Positions 16,524 through 25,888 of a stretch of DNA of 64,000 bases are shown one piece after another (the stretch's first letter is position 1; each line of letters begins with the position of its first letter). Made by a program: the position numbers and the translations under genes. The stretch lies in contig NZ_BROH01000005.1 in NCBI RefSeq assembly GCF_027923545.1, positions 124,001 to 188,000 of the forward strand, read 5' to 3'. Under the pieces are notes generated by a model, which was not told where the DNA came from, made no database searches, and was given only the letters and a program-made list of their open reading frames with translations. The DNA comes from Sinisalibacter aestuarii. Its GTDB lineage: Bacteria > Pseudomonadota > Alphaproteobacteria > Rhodobacterales > Rhodobacteraceae.

Positions 16524-17546
16524 CTATTCGAAGCAAATCCCCTGAAGGCTCACCCAGTCGGCATCGGCGAGCAGCGGCTCGGCCTGCGTCAGCGGCACCG
16601 GATCGGCCTCGATAAGCGGCAAGGTGGTTTCGCCGGTCTGGTCAACGGCGAATGCATAGGGGGTGGAGCGGACGCGAACGGCGGCGAAGCGCGCAAGCAG
16701 CGTCTCGGTCGAGACCTCGACGGGCGGGTCCAGCAGCACCTGTTCGGCATAGCTGTCGAGGATCGCATCGCTGATCGTGCCGGTGGTCAGCAACTTGGCG
16801 GTGGCGAAGGTGCCGGCATGGCCAAGCAGCGCCAGCATCGGGTCCGACGCCTCGGCGCGCAGGCGCTCGGCAAGGATGTAACCCGCTGCCACGTCCGGCT
16901 CTTCGTAATCCTCCACCAGCGCCCGGTTGACGAGGATGATGCCCCCCGGCAGATGCGCCGCCGTCGCCACCCCGGCGGAGACCACGGCCAGTTGCGCCAC
17001 GCCCGGCCCCAGCACCCTGTCGCCCAGCCGGGTCAGCGCGCGGTTGCCGAGCCGGCCCTTGCAGGGCGTGCCCGCCACCCGCGTCACCCGCGTCAGCAAC
17101 CGCTGGCCGACGCTCTGGCGCGTCACATCCGGCAGCACCGATGCGGTGTGGCGCAACAGCGCGCCGGGCAGCCAGAGCACCGCGAAGACGAGCGCCAGCG
17201 CCAGCACGGTGCTGGTGAGGATCACCCGCAGCCGCCCGGTATGGGGGCGGCTCTTTTCGACCGCGCGGCGCACCTTCTCAATGGCCGCGATCATCTCGGA
17301 ATCTTCGATCTCCAGCACCTCGCCCTCGTCCGGCGCGTCGGAAGGGGCGAACAGCGCGGGCCGGGCACCAGGATTGAGCCGATGCACAGCGGGCAGCGAC
17401 CAATGGGTCAGCGGACGGTCCTGCATGTCGGAGAGGGTGAGCGTGGCATCGCCGATCGACACGATCACGTCACGCCGCTGCGCGTCGGGCGCGGCGCGCC
17501 ACAGGCCGGAAGCTTCGAGCCGCTGGTATTGGGTAAGCGCCGTCAT
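16524..17546 (-). CDS. Membrane protein with a degenerate M48-peptidase-like domain
   Basis: 340 residues from ATG 17546; in-frame starts further up would add an implausible basic tail. One transmembrane helix lies at about residues 105-130 (VILTSTVLALALVFAVLWLP). The segment around 185-235 (VATAAHLPGGIILVNRALV, then DVAAGYILAERLRAE) follows the layout of M48 metallopeptidases, in which a PGG-x-V strand precedes the HExxH helix. Here that helix has no HExxH; the sequence is GYILAERL. It is therefore probably a non-catalytic relative. The N-terminal 100 residues are soluble and of unknown fold. Role unknown. Confidence 0.7.
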   Translation of the reverse strand: MTALTQYQRLEASGLWRAAPDAQRRDVIVSIGDATLTLSDMQDRPLTHWSLPAVHRLNPGARPALFAPSDAPDEGEVLEIEDSEMIAAIEKVRRAVEKSRPHTGRLRVILTSTVLALALVFAVLWLPGALLRHTASVLPDVTRQSVGQRLLTRVTRVAGTPCKGRLGNRALTRLGDRVLGPGVAQLAVVSAGVATAAHLPGGIILVNRALVEDYEEPDVAAGYILAERLRAEASDPMLALLGHAGTFATAKLLTTGTISDAILDSYAEQVLLDPPVEVSTETLLARFAAVRVRSTPYAFAVDQTGETTLPLIEADPVPLTQAEPLLADADWVSLQGICFE

Positions 17547-17692
17547 GTGCCGGGCGAAACTGCTCTTTTCAATCTTTGCCGCAGGATAGCGCGCGGCGGG
17601 GCCGTTCGTCCAGCGCGCAACGCCGGCGGGCAAGCCCCCGGCTTTCCGTGGAGAAACCGGACCGGGCCTGCGTCATGCGCCCGGCGTGCCGT

Positions 17693-19321
17693 TCACATCT
17701 CTTTCACCAGCTTGCGCAATTCGAACTTCTGGATCTTACCCGTCGATGTCTTGGGCAACTCGGTGAAAACGATCCGCTTGGGCGTCTTGAACCCGGCCAG
17801 CCGCTCGCGGGCGAAGGCGATCAGCTCATCCTCGCTGGCGCTGGCCCCCTCTTTCAACTCGACGAAGGCGCAGGGCACTTCGCCCCATTTGTCGTCGGGC
17901 TTGGCGACCACGGCGCAGAGGCTCACCGCCGGGTGGTGCATCAGCGCCCCTTCCACCTCGACCGAACTCACATTCTCGCCGCCCGAGATGATGATGTCTT
18001 TCGCCCGGTCGGTGATCTTGATGTAGCCGTCCGGATGTTTGAAGGCGATATCGCCGGTGTGGAAATAGCCGCCGCGAAAGGCCTCTTCGGTGGCTTCGGG
18101 GTTCTTGAGGTAGCCCTTCATCACCACGTTGCCGCGCACCATGATCTCGCCGATGGTCTCGCCGTCGGCGGGCACTTCGTGCATCGTTTCGCCGTCCATC
18201 ACCGTCACATGCTCTTCCATCACCTGCGCCACGCCGGTGCGCGCCTTGCGGGCGAAGCGTTCGTCATCCGGCAGATCGGCCCAATCCTCCTGCCAGATGC
18301 ACTCGACCACATGGCCATAGGTCTCAGTCAGCCCATACATCTGCGTCACGGTAAAGCCGAGCGGCTCGATGGCGGCGAGCGTGGCGGCGGGGGGCGGTGC
18401 CCCGGCGGTATAGACATTGACGATATGGCCAAAATCGCGCCGGTCTTCGTCCTTCGCGTTGACGATCATGTTCAGCACGATGGGCGCACCGCCGAAATTG
18501 GTCACCCCCTCATCGGCAATCGCATCGTAGATCGCTCTGGCGGTGATGTCGCGGCAGCAAACCACGGCGCCGCCCACCGCCGGGATTGCCCAGGTGTGCA
18601 CCCAGTTGTTGCAGTGAAACAGCGGCACGATGGTGAGGTACACGGTATCGCGGTTCAGCCCCCAGTCGAGCGAGAGGCCGAGCGTGTGCAGATAGGCGCC
18701 GCGATGGGAATAGACCACACCCTTGGGCCGCCCGGTGGTGCCGGAGGTATAGTTGAGCGCGAGGCTCTCCCATTCGTCCTGCGGCATGACCCAGGCAAAA
18801 TCGGGATCGGCATGGGCGATGAAATCTTCATATTCGGTGTGGCGGCCAGAGGCGGGGATGCCCGAGGCCGGGTCGGCCACCTCGATGATCCGGGGGGCCT
18901 TGCCCTCCATCCGTTCGAGCGCAGCCTCCGCCAGCCCGAGAAAGGCACTGTCGACCAGCGCGATCTTTGCCCCGCCATGGCCGAAAATGTAAGCGATGGT
19001 ATCGACATCGAGCCGGGTGTTGATCGTGTTGAGCACCGCGCCGGTGGCGGGCACACCCCAATGCGCCTCGGCCTGGGCAAGAATATTGGGCAGGATCGTC
19101 GCCACCACATCCCCGGAGGCCACACCGGCCCGGTCGAGCGCCGAGGCAAGCTGCGAGGCGCGCGCATGATATTCGGCATAGGTAAAGCGGCGCGCGCCAT
19201 CGACGATGGCGATCTTGTCGGGAAACAGCGCCGCCGCCCGGTTGAAATGCGACAGCGGCGTCAGCGCCACGTGGTTCGCTGCGGTTTTCTCCAGCCCGGT
19301 TTCATCTTGCAGCCAGCCCAT
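17693..19321 (-). CDS. Acyl-CoA synthetase (AMP-forming, medium/long-chain type)
   Basis: 542 residues from ATG 19321, preceded by GGAGGCATGC. It carries the AMP-binding P-loop (YTSGTTGRPKGVVYSHRG), the YGLTET adenylate motif, the GYFHTGDIAF/DRAKDIIISGGENVSS hinge and the C-terminal catalytic lysine in PKTSTGKIQKFELR. It activates a carboxylic acid to acyl-CoA with ATP. The DWADLPDDERFARKARTGV segment is typical of the group that includes AlkK-like and methylmercaptopropionate ligases; the substrate cannot be fixed. It is the natural entry enzyme for the beta-oxidation genes just upstream. Confidence 0.92.
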   Translation of the reverse strand: MGWLQDETGLEKTAANHVALTPLSHFNRAAALFPDKIAIVDGARRFTYAEYHARASQLASALDRAGVASGDVVATILPNILAQAEAHWGVPATGAVLNTINTRLDVDTIAYIFGHGGAKIALVDSAFLGLAEAALERMEGKAPRIIEVADPASGIPASGRHTEYEDFIAHADPDFAWVMPQDEWESLALNYTSGTTGRPKGVVYSHRGAYLHTLGLSLDWGLNRDTVYLTIVPLFHCNNWVHTWAIPAVGGAVVCCRDITARAIYDAIADEGVTNFGGAPIVLNMIVNAKDEDRRDFGHIVNVYTAGAPPPAATLAAIEPLGFTVTQMYGLTETYGHVVECIWQEDWADLPDDERFARKARTGVAQVMEEHVTVMDGETMHEVPADGETIGEIMVRGNVVMKGYLKNPEATEEAFRGGYFHTGDIAFKHPDGYIKITDRAKDIIISGGENVSSVEVEGALMHHPAVSLCAVVAKPDDKWGEVPCAFVELKEGASASEDELIAFARERLAGFKTPKRIVFTELPKTSTGKIQKFELRKLVKEM

Positions 19322-19456
19322 GCATGCCTCCCTTTGCTCTGCGCGAAGGATTAGGCACCGGGGCGAAACGGGCGTCAATGCGCGAATGGCGCGCCTTGGA
19401 TGGCGAGGTGCAGCCGGGTGTGGCACAGCCCCCCGCCCCGCTGTAATCTCGCCCGC

Positions 19457-20113
19457 ATGATCCTTTCGCGCGGCCGCCGCTACATCTTCGTCCATGCGCC
19501 CAAGACGGGTGGCACCTCGCTGGCGCTGGCGCTGGAGGCGCGCGCCATGGCCGATGACATCATGCTTGGCGACACCCCCAAGGCAAAGAAGCGGCGCCGG
19601 CGGCTGCAGGGCGTGGAAACCTCTGGCCGGCTGTGGAAACACGCGATGCTGAGCGATCTCTACGGGCTGGTGAGCCAGGACGAGATCGAGCGGTTCTTCG
19701 TCTTCACCCTGGTGCGCAATCCCTGGGACCGGGTGGTGAGCTATTATCACTGGCTGCGCGAACAGGGCTTCGATCATCCCGCGGTGGCGCTGGCGCAACG
19801 CCTGGATTTTGCCGCCTTCGCCGCCCATCCGCAGATCGTGGCCAGCCTCCGGCATCACCCCTACAGCCGCTACGTCACCGATGCCGGGGGGATCGACCGC
19901 GCCGACCTCTATATCCGGCTCGAACATCTGGGCGAAGACCTCGCCCCGCTCGAAGCGCATCTCGGCTTCAGCCTCGCGCCGCTGCCGCATGCCAACGCCT
20001 CGAATCGGCAGGGCGATTTTCGCCGCTACTACAACGATTCGACCGCCGAAATCGTAGCCGCGGCCTGCGCGGACGACATTTCGCGCTTCGGATACCGCTT
20101 CGACCCGGCCTGA
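19457..20113 (+). CDS. Sulfotransferase-family protein
   Basis: 218 residues from ATG 19457. The N-terminus shows the PAPS 5'-phosphosulfate loop (FVHAPKTGGTSLALAL), and the middle has the 3'-phosphate motif FTLVRNPWDRVVSYYHW, followed by conserved RLEHLGEDL. These place it in the cytoplasmic/Golgi-like sulfotransferase superfamily, which moves sulfate from PAPS to a sugar or other hydroxyl. It has no signal or membrane segment. A polysaccharide or glycolipid acceptor is possible, but the neighbours do not decide this. It starts 135 bp from the divergent acyl-CoA synthetase. Confidence 0.88.
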   Translation: MILSRGRRYIFVHAPKTGGTSLALALEARAMADDIMLGDTPKAKKRRRRLQGVETSGRLWKHAMLSDLYGLVSQDEIERFFVFTLVRNPWDRVVSYYHWLREQGFDHPAVALAQRLDFAAFAAHPQIVASLRHHPYSRYVTDAGGIDRADLYIRLEHLGEDLAPLEAHLGFSLAPLPHANASNRQGDFRRYYNDSTAEIVAAACADDISRFGYRFDPA

Positions 20114-20290
20114 TTGTCGCCGTTCCGGCAACAATTGACGCAGGGGACGCGATTGCGCGCGATTGGCGGCCAATGCCTCAGGAACGCCCCATTTGCGCCG
20201 GAAAAATTTCTCGTCGGTCTCTCAATTCTTGCTCATCGACACAAAGAGGCCACACGGGCTGCCACCCGGCCTCACCACTGGGAAGACACC

Positions 20291-20977
20291 ATGTTCGGAC
20301 TGCTCAAACCCCATCGGCGTGACGCCCTGCCACGCTATCGCCCGGAAGAAGGCGATGGGCTGTCCGGTAAAGGCTCCGGGTTCCGGCTGTCCGGTCTCAC
20401 CACCGGCACGCGGCTGGCCTCGGAATTCGGTTGGCGACCCATCGAGGCGATACAGGTTGGCGACCGGGTCATGACCTTTGACAACGGGTTGCAGTCAGTC
20501 GTTGCCGTTACACGGGGCACGCATCACGCCGCTGCTGGCGACATGCCCGCCTTTGCCGTGCCGATTCATGTCCCTATCGGTGCACTCGGTAACGAAGAGC
20601 CACTCGTGCTCCTGCCCGAACAGATTGTCATGATCGAATGCGATGCCGCGGAAGATCTCACCGGCGATCCCTTCGCACTCGTCCCTGCGAAGGCACTCGA
20701 AGGCTTCCGCGGCATCGACCGCATCCGCGGGCTGCGCCCGGTGGAATCCATGACCCTGCATTTCGAGAACGACGAGGTGGTGTTCGCCGATGGCGGCGCG
20801 CTTCTGCTGGCACCCTCTTCGGTGCCCGGCGAGGTCTCGCTCGCGCTGATCGAAGAGCGTGGCCAGCCCACCCCCTATGCCGCCTATCGCGGGGCCGAAG
20901 CTGCCGCACTGGTCGAGGCGATGAAAGAGGAAGATGCCAAGTTTTTCAGCTCCATTCCCCGCGAATGGGCTGCCTGA
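20291..20977 (+). CDS. Hint-domain protein (Rhodobacterales Hint_2 type)
   Basis: 228 residues from ATG 20291; the in-frame sequence upstream of this ATG looks non-coding. Residues about 35-75 give the Hedgehog/intein fold signature (GLTTGTRLASEFGWRPIEAI, QVGDRVMTFDNG). The usual first residue of a splicing Hint domain is Cys or Ser; here the equivalent position is in LTTGTRL, so self-cleavage is doubtful. Such stand-alone Hint proteins are common in Rhodobacteraceae, often with RTX-type secreted proteins, and their role is unknown. Two strong terminators follow. Confidence 0.82.
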   Translation: MFGLLKPHRRDALPRYRPEEGDGLSGKGSGFRLSGLTTGTRLASEFGWRPIEAIQVGDRVMTFDNGLQSVVAVTRGTHHAAAGDMPAFAVPIHVPIGALGNEEPLVLLPEQIVMIECDAAEDLTGDPFALVPAKALEGFRGIDRIRGLRPVESMTLHFENDEVVFADGGALLLAPSSVPGEVSLALIEERGQPTPYAAYRGAEAAALVEAMKEEDAKFFSSIPREWAA

Positions 20978-21048
20978 TCCGAGATTCCGGCCTGAGCCGG
21001 TCATAGCCCCCTTCGCGCTCGTTCCTGCCCCCCCCTTATGGGCGCGAA

Positions 21049-21084
21049 AAAGCCCCGTCCGATCCCCTTGCCGGACGGGGCTTT
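21049..21084. terminator. Terminator 1 between the convergent Hint and SPOR genes
   Basis: AAAGCCCCGTCCG (21049-21061) pairs perfectly with CGGACGGGGCTTT (21072-21084). With A and T runs on both sides it can work in both directions. Confidence 0.85.
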
Positions 21085-21112
21085 CAATTTCACCGGGTGC
21101 ATCCCGGCACGA

Positions 21113-21140
21113 AAAAGCCCCGCCAGATGGCGGGGCTTTT
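21113..21140. terminator. Terminator 2 between the convergent Hint and SPOR genes
   Basis: AAAAGCCCCGCC (21113-21124) pairs perfectly with GGCGGGGCTTTT (21129-21140) around AGAT. It is bidirectional and lies 18 bp from the SPOR gene stop. Confidence 0.85.
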
Positions 21141-21157
21141 GCTGTCCGGTCCCTGCC

Positions 21158-22501
21158 CTAATTGCGCAGGAAAGCGTCGGGGAAGGCGCGCCGGGCGGTC
21201 GCCAGCGCATCGTTCAGCGCCGCCGTCTGGTCATAGGGGCCGGCAATGACCACCCGCTTGCCCGAGGCGGTTCGCGCCACGCGGCCGGGAAGGCCGAGGC
21301 TTTGCAGCCGCTCGACCGCGCGCGTGGCGTTGCCCGGCTCGTTGAACATGCCCACCTGCACGTAGCGATAGCCATTGCTGGCGGCGGGCGCCGGTGCGGC
21401 CGCCACGTTGGCGGTGGCCTTGGACGAGACCACGACATTGCCACCCTGGCTCGCGATCAACCCACGCGGCGTGGCCGGATTGGCCGCGCGCATCGGCACC
21501 TCATCGGTGTTGAGCACCGTCGCCATCTGGGCATCGCCATAGGCACTGCGCGGGCCACGGTTGGGGTTCAGGCGGCCATCGTCCCAGGCGGCGCGGTAGC
21601 CCTCCGGGATCGCCGGAGCGGGGGGCGGCGCGACGACGGGCGCGGTCACGGTGATCGCGGTGGGAGCGGCGCCAACCGGCAGGGTCGTGCGGCTGCCCGG
21701 CACCGGCACCGGATCGGCGGCGCCGGGATAGCTGGTAAGGCCGAAGCCATTGCCGAAAGCGTAGCCGGAAGACGGTGCGGCGCCCGTCGCCCTGGCCGGA
21801 GCGCGGCCGATGATCACGCGGCCATCGGCCAGCACATCGCCCACACCGACCCGGCGCGCGCCGGTGCCCGTCGCGGCGGGCATGGGCGCGCGGGCCGCTT
21901 CGGCGACAACCGGCGCGGCAGGCTGGGCGATCAGGCGGGTCCGCTCGCCATTGGCGGTGCGGATGATGTAGCTTTTCGCGGCGGTCACCCCCGGCTCACA
22001 GCGCAGGCCAACCGTGCCGCCGCCGATGCGGACACGGGCGGTGGAGCCATCGGCCGGGCAGGTCACGGTCATGGTGCGGATCTCGGCGGCCGGTTCGGGC
22101 GCAGCGGCGATGGCGGCGGCGGGCGCAGCGGCAAGCGGCGCGCGCGCAGGTGCTTCATCCGGCGCAGCGGCGGCGGTAGCAGCGGCGGCCACTTCGCTGG
22201 GTGGCGGCGGCGCGGGCGGGGCCGGCGGGCGGCCCGTCACCGCGGCGACATTGGCGGTCGGGGTCAACCCGCAGATCACCGTCTTGCGGTCGCTCGACAG
22301 CCGCGGCACCCAGTTGACCGCCGTGCCGATATTGGCACGCACATAGGCGCAGCCGCGGCTGTCGACGTAAACGTCGCCGCGATAGCTCGCGGGCGGGTAT
22401 TCGGCGGGCCGTGCCGCTTGTTGCAGCGTGTACGCTTCGGCAGCAGTGCCCGTGACAAGGGCCGCGAGGGTCAACCCACTCGCAAATCGCAAAAATCTCA
22501 T
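21158..22501 (-). CDS. Secreted SPOR-domain protein
   Basis: 447 residues. An N-terminal signal peptide (MRFLRFASGLTLAALVTGTA, cleavage near AEA-YTLQQ) is followed by a segment with several cysteines (GCAYVR, VICGL, VTCPADGS), a long Ala/Pro-rich linker and a C-terminal SPOR fold (about 365-445: YRYVQVGMFNEPGNATRAVE, then RVVIAGPY). SPOR domains bind glycan strands stripped of peptide stems at the division septum, so a periplasmic cell-wall role is likely. It has no transmembrane helix besides the signal. The gene stands alone, convergent to the Hint gene. Confidence 0.88.
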   Translation of the reverse strand: MRFLRFASGLTLAALVTGTAAEAYTLQQAARPAEYPPASYRGDVYVDSRGCAYVRANIGTAVNWVPRLSSDRKTVICGLTPTANVAAVTGRPPAPPAPPPPSEVAAAATAAAAPDEAPARAPLAAAPAAAIAAAPEPAAEIRTMTVTCPADGSTARVRIGGGTVGLRCEPGVTAAKSYIIRTANGERTRLIAQPAAPVVAEAARAPMPAATGTGARRVGVGDVLADGRVIIGRAPARATGAAPSSGYAFGNGFGLTSYPGAADPVPVPGSRTTLPVGAAPTAITVTAPVVAPPPAPAIPEGYRAAWDDGRLNPNRGPRSAYGDAQMATVLNTDEVPMRAANPATPRGLIASQGGNVVVSSKATANVAAAPAPAASNGYRYVQVGMFNEPGNATRAVERLQSLGLPGRVARTASGKRVVIAGPYDQTAALNDALATARRAFPDAFLRN

Positions 22502-22603
22502 ACTGTGTCCCCCAACACAAGATGTAGGGGCAGCATGACGAATGATGCGCAGGAAGTCCAGAGGTCCGGCAACAGACCGTGGCCGTTTCAGCGATAATCC
22601 GGG

Positions 22604-23236
22604 CTACTTCGTGCCATACATCCGGTCACCCGCATCGCCGAGGCCGGGCACGATATAACCGTGCTCGTTCAGCTTCTCGTCGACCGCTGCGGTGACGATG
22701 GGAACGTCCGGATGCGCCTTGCCCATCCGCTCCACGCCCTCGGGCGCGGCGAGCAGGCAGAGGAAGCGGATATTGGTGGCCCCGGCCTGTTTCAGCAGGT
22801 CGATGGCGGCAGCGGAGGAATTGCCCGTCGCCAGCATCGGATCGACCACGATCACCATCCGGTCTTTCAGATCCGGCGGCACCTTGAAGTAGTATTGCAC
22901 CGGCTTCAGAGTTTCCTCGTCGCGGTAGAGGCCGACGAAGCCGACCCGCGCCGAGGGGATCAGCTCCAGTACCCCGTCGAGCAGCCCGTTGCCCGCCCGC
23001 AGGATCGAGACTAGCGCCATCTTCTTGCCCGCAAGGATCGGCGCTTCCATCTCTCCCATCGGCGTTTCGATGCTCTTTTGCGTCATCGGCAATTCGCGCG
23101 TCACCTCATAGGCGAGCAGCAAAGAGATTTCCCGCAGCAACTGGCGGAAACTCGCGGTCGAGGTATCCTTCTGGCGCATCAGCGTGAGCTTGTGTTGCAC
23201 AAGCGGGTGTTTGACGATTGTCAGGTGATCAAGCAT
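22604..23236 (-). CDS. upp: Uracil phosphoribosyltransferase
   Basis: 210 residues from ATG 23236, the normal length. The PRPP-binding loop reads [19 protein letters not shown], the uracil-binding C-terminus [17 protein letters not shown], and the N-terminal region [13 protein letters not shown] is also characteristic. It converts uracil and PRPP to UMP. It is the last gene of the cdd-deoB-add-upp operon and overlaps the add stop by 8 bp. It closes the pyrimidine side of salvage: cytidine to uridine by Cdd, uracil to UMP by Upp. Confidence 0.96.
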   Translation of the reverse strand: MLDHLTIVKHPLVQHKLTLMRQKDTSTASFRQLLREISLLLAYEVTRELPMTQKSIETPMGEMEAPILAGKKMALVSILRAGNGLLDGVLELIPSARVGFVGLYRDEETLKPVQYYFKVPPDLKDRMVIVVDPMLATGNSSAAAIDLLKQAGATNIRFLCLLAAPEGVERMGKAHPDVPIVTAAVDEKLNEHGYIVPGLGDAGDRMYGTK

Positions 23237-24218
23237 CGGCTCCCTCCAGACGGTCCGCAATCCGCGCGCGGGTGAAATCATTGCAGAAGGCAGCGTCGAG
23301 CGCCACCCGGTTCAGCGCGGCAAAATCGGCCTCGACCCAGCCGAAGGCGCTCGCCAGCTCGTCGTATTCACGCACCATGTCGGTGTGGAAGAAGGGCGGA
23401 TCGTCGGTCGAAACGGTCACCTTTACCCCCGCCTCGCGCAGCCGCGCGATCGGGTGCTCGGCCCAGGACGGGTAGACGCCCAGCGCCACATTCGAGCCGG
23501 GGCACACTTCCAGCACCACGCCGGTATCGGCCAGTTCCCGCACCAGGGCGGGGTCTTCGATGGCGCGCACGCCGTGACCGATACGCTCGACCTTCAGATG
23601 GGTCAGCGCATCGCGGATGCTCTGCGGCCCGCCCCATTCGCCGGCATGGGCGGTGAGCCGCAGCCCCGCCTCGCGCGCCATGTCGAAGGCATAGGCGAAA
23701 TCGGCGGGGTGGCCGGCATTCTCGTCGCCCGCCAGCCCGAAGCCGGTGATGAAATCGCCCGCCGTCTCCCGCGCGCAGGCCGCCGTTTCGCGCGCCGCCT
23801 CGGGGCCGAAATGGCGGATTGCGGTGACGATGCCGTTCATCGTGATGCCCAGCGCCTCGGCGGCATTGGCGGCCTCGACCATCGCCTGCAGATATTCCCG
23901 CCAGGCGACCGGATCGCGTCCGCCGCAGAAATCGGGCGAGAGAAAACTCTCCAGATAGACCACCCCGGCCTCAGCCGCCTCACCGAGCACGATGGCGGTG
24001 AGCAGCGCGTAATCGTCAGGGCTCTTGAACGGTTTCGTCGCCTCTTCGTAAACATCGAGAAACTGCAAGAAATCACGGTAATCATAGGCCCCTTTGGCAT
24101 CAAAAATGCCGGAAATGTCCAAGCCTTTGGCCCGCGCCATATCGCGCACCAAGGCCGGCGGCGCGGCGCCTTCGAGGTGGTGGTGCAGCTCGATCTTCGG
24201 CAAATCCCTGAAGCTCAC
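23229..24218 (-). CDS. add: Adenosine deaminase
   Basis: 329 residues from GTG 24218, chosen for the AAGGAG site six bases before it and the GTGA overlap with the deoB stop. Zinc ligands are visible in ELHHHLEG (N-terminus), HAGEW and the STDDP motif; the catalytic ERIGHGVRA segment is intact. It deaminates adenosine and deoxyadenosine to inosine and deoxyinosine. Third gene of the nucleoside salvage operon, translationally coupled on both sides. Confidence 0.95.
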   Translation of the reverse strand: MSFRDLPKIELHHHLEGAAPPALVRDMARAKGLDISGIFDAKGAYDYRDFLQFLDVYEEATKPFKSPDDYALLTAIVLGEAAEAGVVYLESFLSPDFCGGRDPVAWREYLQAMVEAANAAEALGITMNGIVTAIRHFGPEAARETAACARETAGDFITGFGLAGDENAGHPADFAYAFDMAREAGLRLTAHAGEWGGPQSIRDALTHLKVERIGHGVRAIEDPALVRELADTGVVLEVCPGSNVALGVYPSWAEHPIARLREAGVKVTVSTDDPPFFHTDMVREYDELASAFGWVEADFAALNRVALDAAFCNDFTRARIADRLEGADA

Positions 24219-25426
24219 AAAAAACTCCTTCCCGCGCCGCGCGCGTTCAAACCCAGATGCGCGGCGATGCTCGCGCCGATATCGGCAAAGCCCACCTGCC
24301 CCACCGGCCTGGCCCCCAGCCCCCAGCCCAGCACCGGCACCCGCTCGCGGGTATGGTCGGTGCCGCTCCATGTCGGATCGTTGCCATGGTCGGCGGTGAA
24401 GATCGCCAGATCGCCCGGGCGCAGCGTGGCCAGGAAGCGGGGCATTTCCCGGTCGAACCATTCCAGATGCGAGGCATAGCCCGACACATTGCGCCGGTGC
24501 CCGTATTGCGAGTCGAACTCGACGAAATTGGCAAAGGTCAGGCTGCCGTCTTCGGCATCTTTGCCCCAGCGCAGCAGCGCCTCGAACAGATCGGCATCGG
24601 AGCCGTGGATGCCATCGTCCATGCCGCGATGGGCGAAGATATCGTCGATCTTGCCCACCGAATGCACCGGGCGGCCCTCGGCCTTGGCCCAGTCCATCAG
24701 CGTGGGCTCGGGCGGCGCGAGGGCGAAATCCTTGCGGTTCACGGTGCGCGCAAAGCCCGTCTCGGGCGTGCCCAGGAAGGGCCGCGCGATCACCCGGCCC
24801 ACGCGCATCCCATGCACCAGCGGCGCTACGGCACGGCACATCTCATAGAGCCGGTCGAGGCCGTAGGCCTCTTCATGCGCGGCGATCTGGAGCACGCTGT
24901 CGGCCGAGGTGTAGACGATGGGTTTGCCCGTCGCCATATGCTCGGCGCCAAGCTCGTCGAGGATCACGGTGCCGGAACTGTGCTTGTTGCCCAGCACGCC
25001 GCCCGCGCCGCCCGCCTCGATCAGCGCCTCGGTCACATCGGGCGGGAAGGAGGGCTGCGTGTCGGGGAAATAGGTCCAGTCCCACGGCACCGGCACGCCC
25101 GCAATCTCCCAATGGCCCGAAGGCGTGTCCTTGCCGGGGCTGATCTCGGTGGCCGCGCCCCAGAGGCCCGTGGGTTGCACCCCAAGGCCCGGCACCTCGA
25201 CCCCGCTGGCCAGTTTCAGCGCCGCGCCAAGGCCCAGCCCATCGAGGTTGGGCAGATGCAGCGGGCCGCTGCGCCCCGTCTCCGCCCGGCCCGCGACGCA
25301 GGCTTCGGCGATATGGCCCACGGTATTGGCCCCGGTATCGGGCAGACCATCGTTGAAAAAACGGTCGGCATCCGGGGCGCCGCCGATGCCGACGCTGTCA
25401 AGCACGACGAGAAAGGCGCGGCCCAT
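24215..25426 (-). CDS. deoB: Phosphopentomutase
   Basis: 403 residues from ATG 25426. The N-terminus FLVVLDSVGIGGAPDADRF and the C-terminal metal site DHGNDPTWSGTDHTRERVP are signature parts of the alkaline-phosphatase-like phosphopentomutases. It interconverts ribose 1-phosphate and 5-phosphate (and the deoxy forms), linking nucleoside breakdown to the deoxyribose-phosphate aldolase encoded at 43147-44154. It begins 1 bp after the cdd stop and overlaps add by 4 bp. Confidence 0.96.
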   Translation of the reverse strand: MGRAFLVVLDSVGIGGAPDADRFFNDGLPDTGANTVGHIAEACVAGRAETGRSGPLHLPNLDGLGLGAALKLASGVEVPGLGVQPTGLWGAATEISPGKDTPSGHWEIAGVPVPWDWTYFPDTQPSFPPDVTEALIEAGGAGGVLGNKHSSGTVILDELGAEHMATGKPIVYTSADSVLQIAAHEEAYGLDRLYEMCRAVAPLVHGMRVGRVIARPFLGTPETGFARTVNRKDFALAPPEPTLMDWAKAEGRPVHSVGKIDDIFAHRGMDDGIHGSDADLFEALLRWGKDAEDGSLTFANFVEFDSQYGHRRNVSGYASHLEWFDREMPRFLATLRPGDLAIFTADHGNDPTWSGTDHTRERVPVLGWGLGARPVGQVGFADIGASIAAHLGLNARGAGRSFL

Positions 25427-25427
25427 C

Positions 25428-25817
25428 TCAGCTCTCCATCTGGGCTTTGGCGAAGGCGTGGGGCAGAAGCTCTTCGATGGCGAGGTCGAGCACCTCGCCA
25501 CCCATCGTGCCCATCACCACCCGCGTGCCCCTGGGCGCAAACTCGGCGATCTTCTGGCGGCAGCCGCCGCAGGGCGTGACGGGCGCGGGCGCGTCGCCGA
25601 TCACCGCCACCTCGGCGATCTCGGTCTCGCCCGCCGCCGCCATCGCGGCGATCGCGCCCGCCTCGGCGCAGGTGCCCTCCGGATAGGCGGCGTTTTCGAC
25701 GTTCACGCCGGTAAAGACCTTGCCGGAGGGCGTGCGGATCGCCGCCCCGACCTTGAAGCCGGAATAGGGCGCATAGGCGTTTTCACGCACCCGTTTCGCA
25801 TCGTCGAGAAGTGACAT
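25428..25817 (-). CDS. cdd: Cytidine deaminase
   Basis: 129 residues from ATG 25817 (AGGAGG six bases upstream; a GTG one codon earlier is too close to that site). Zinc-binding motifs are TCAEAGAI and PCGGCRQKI, and NVENAAYPEG is the nucleoside contact strand. It deaminates cytidine and deoxycytidine. First gene of the salvage operon, so the promoter should be in the 71 bp before it. No nucleoside phosphorylase (deoA, deoD) is in the window. Confidence 0.95.
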   Translation of the reverse strand: MSLLDDAKRVRENAYAPYSGFKVGAAIRTPSGKVFTGVNVENAAYPEGTCAEAGAIAAMAAAGETEIAEVAVIGDAPAPVTPCGGCRQKIAEFAPRGTRVVMGTMGGEVLDLAIEELLPHAFAKAQMES

Positions 25818-25888
25818 CACCGCCTCCTTTTGACCGGATGGTTCAAAACTATCCCCTCCGCGCGCCGGCGCAAGGCAATTCCACCACT

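Noticed and set aside
19322-20173. N-terminal extension of the acyl-CoA synthetase to 826 residues
   Set aside because: The extension runs antisense to the sulfotransferase gene; ATG 19321 has a good ribosome site and begins at the normal family start.
21038-22597. Open frame of 519 codons on the plus strand
   Set aside because: Antisense to the SPOR gene and running through both terminators; Gly/Arg/His-rich shadow.
24219-24839. N-terminal extension of adenosine deaminase to 536 residues
   Set aside because: It overlaps deoB out of frame; GTG 24218 has AAGGAG and fits the family length.
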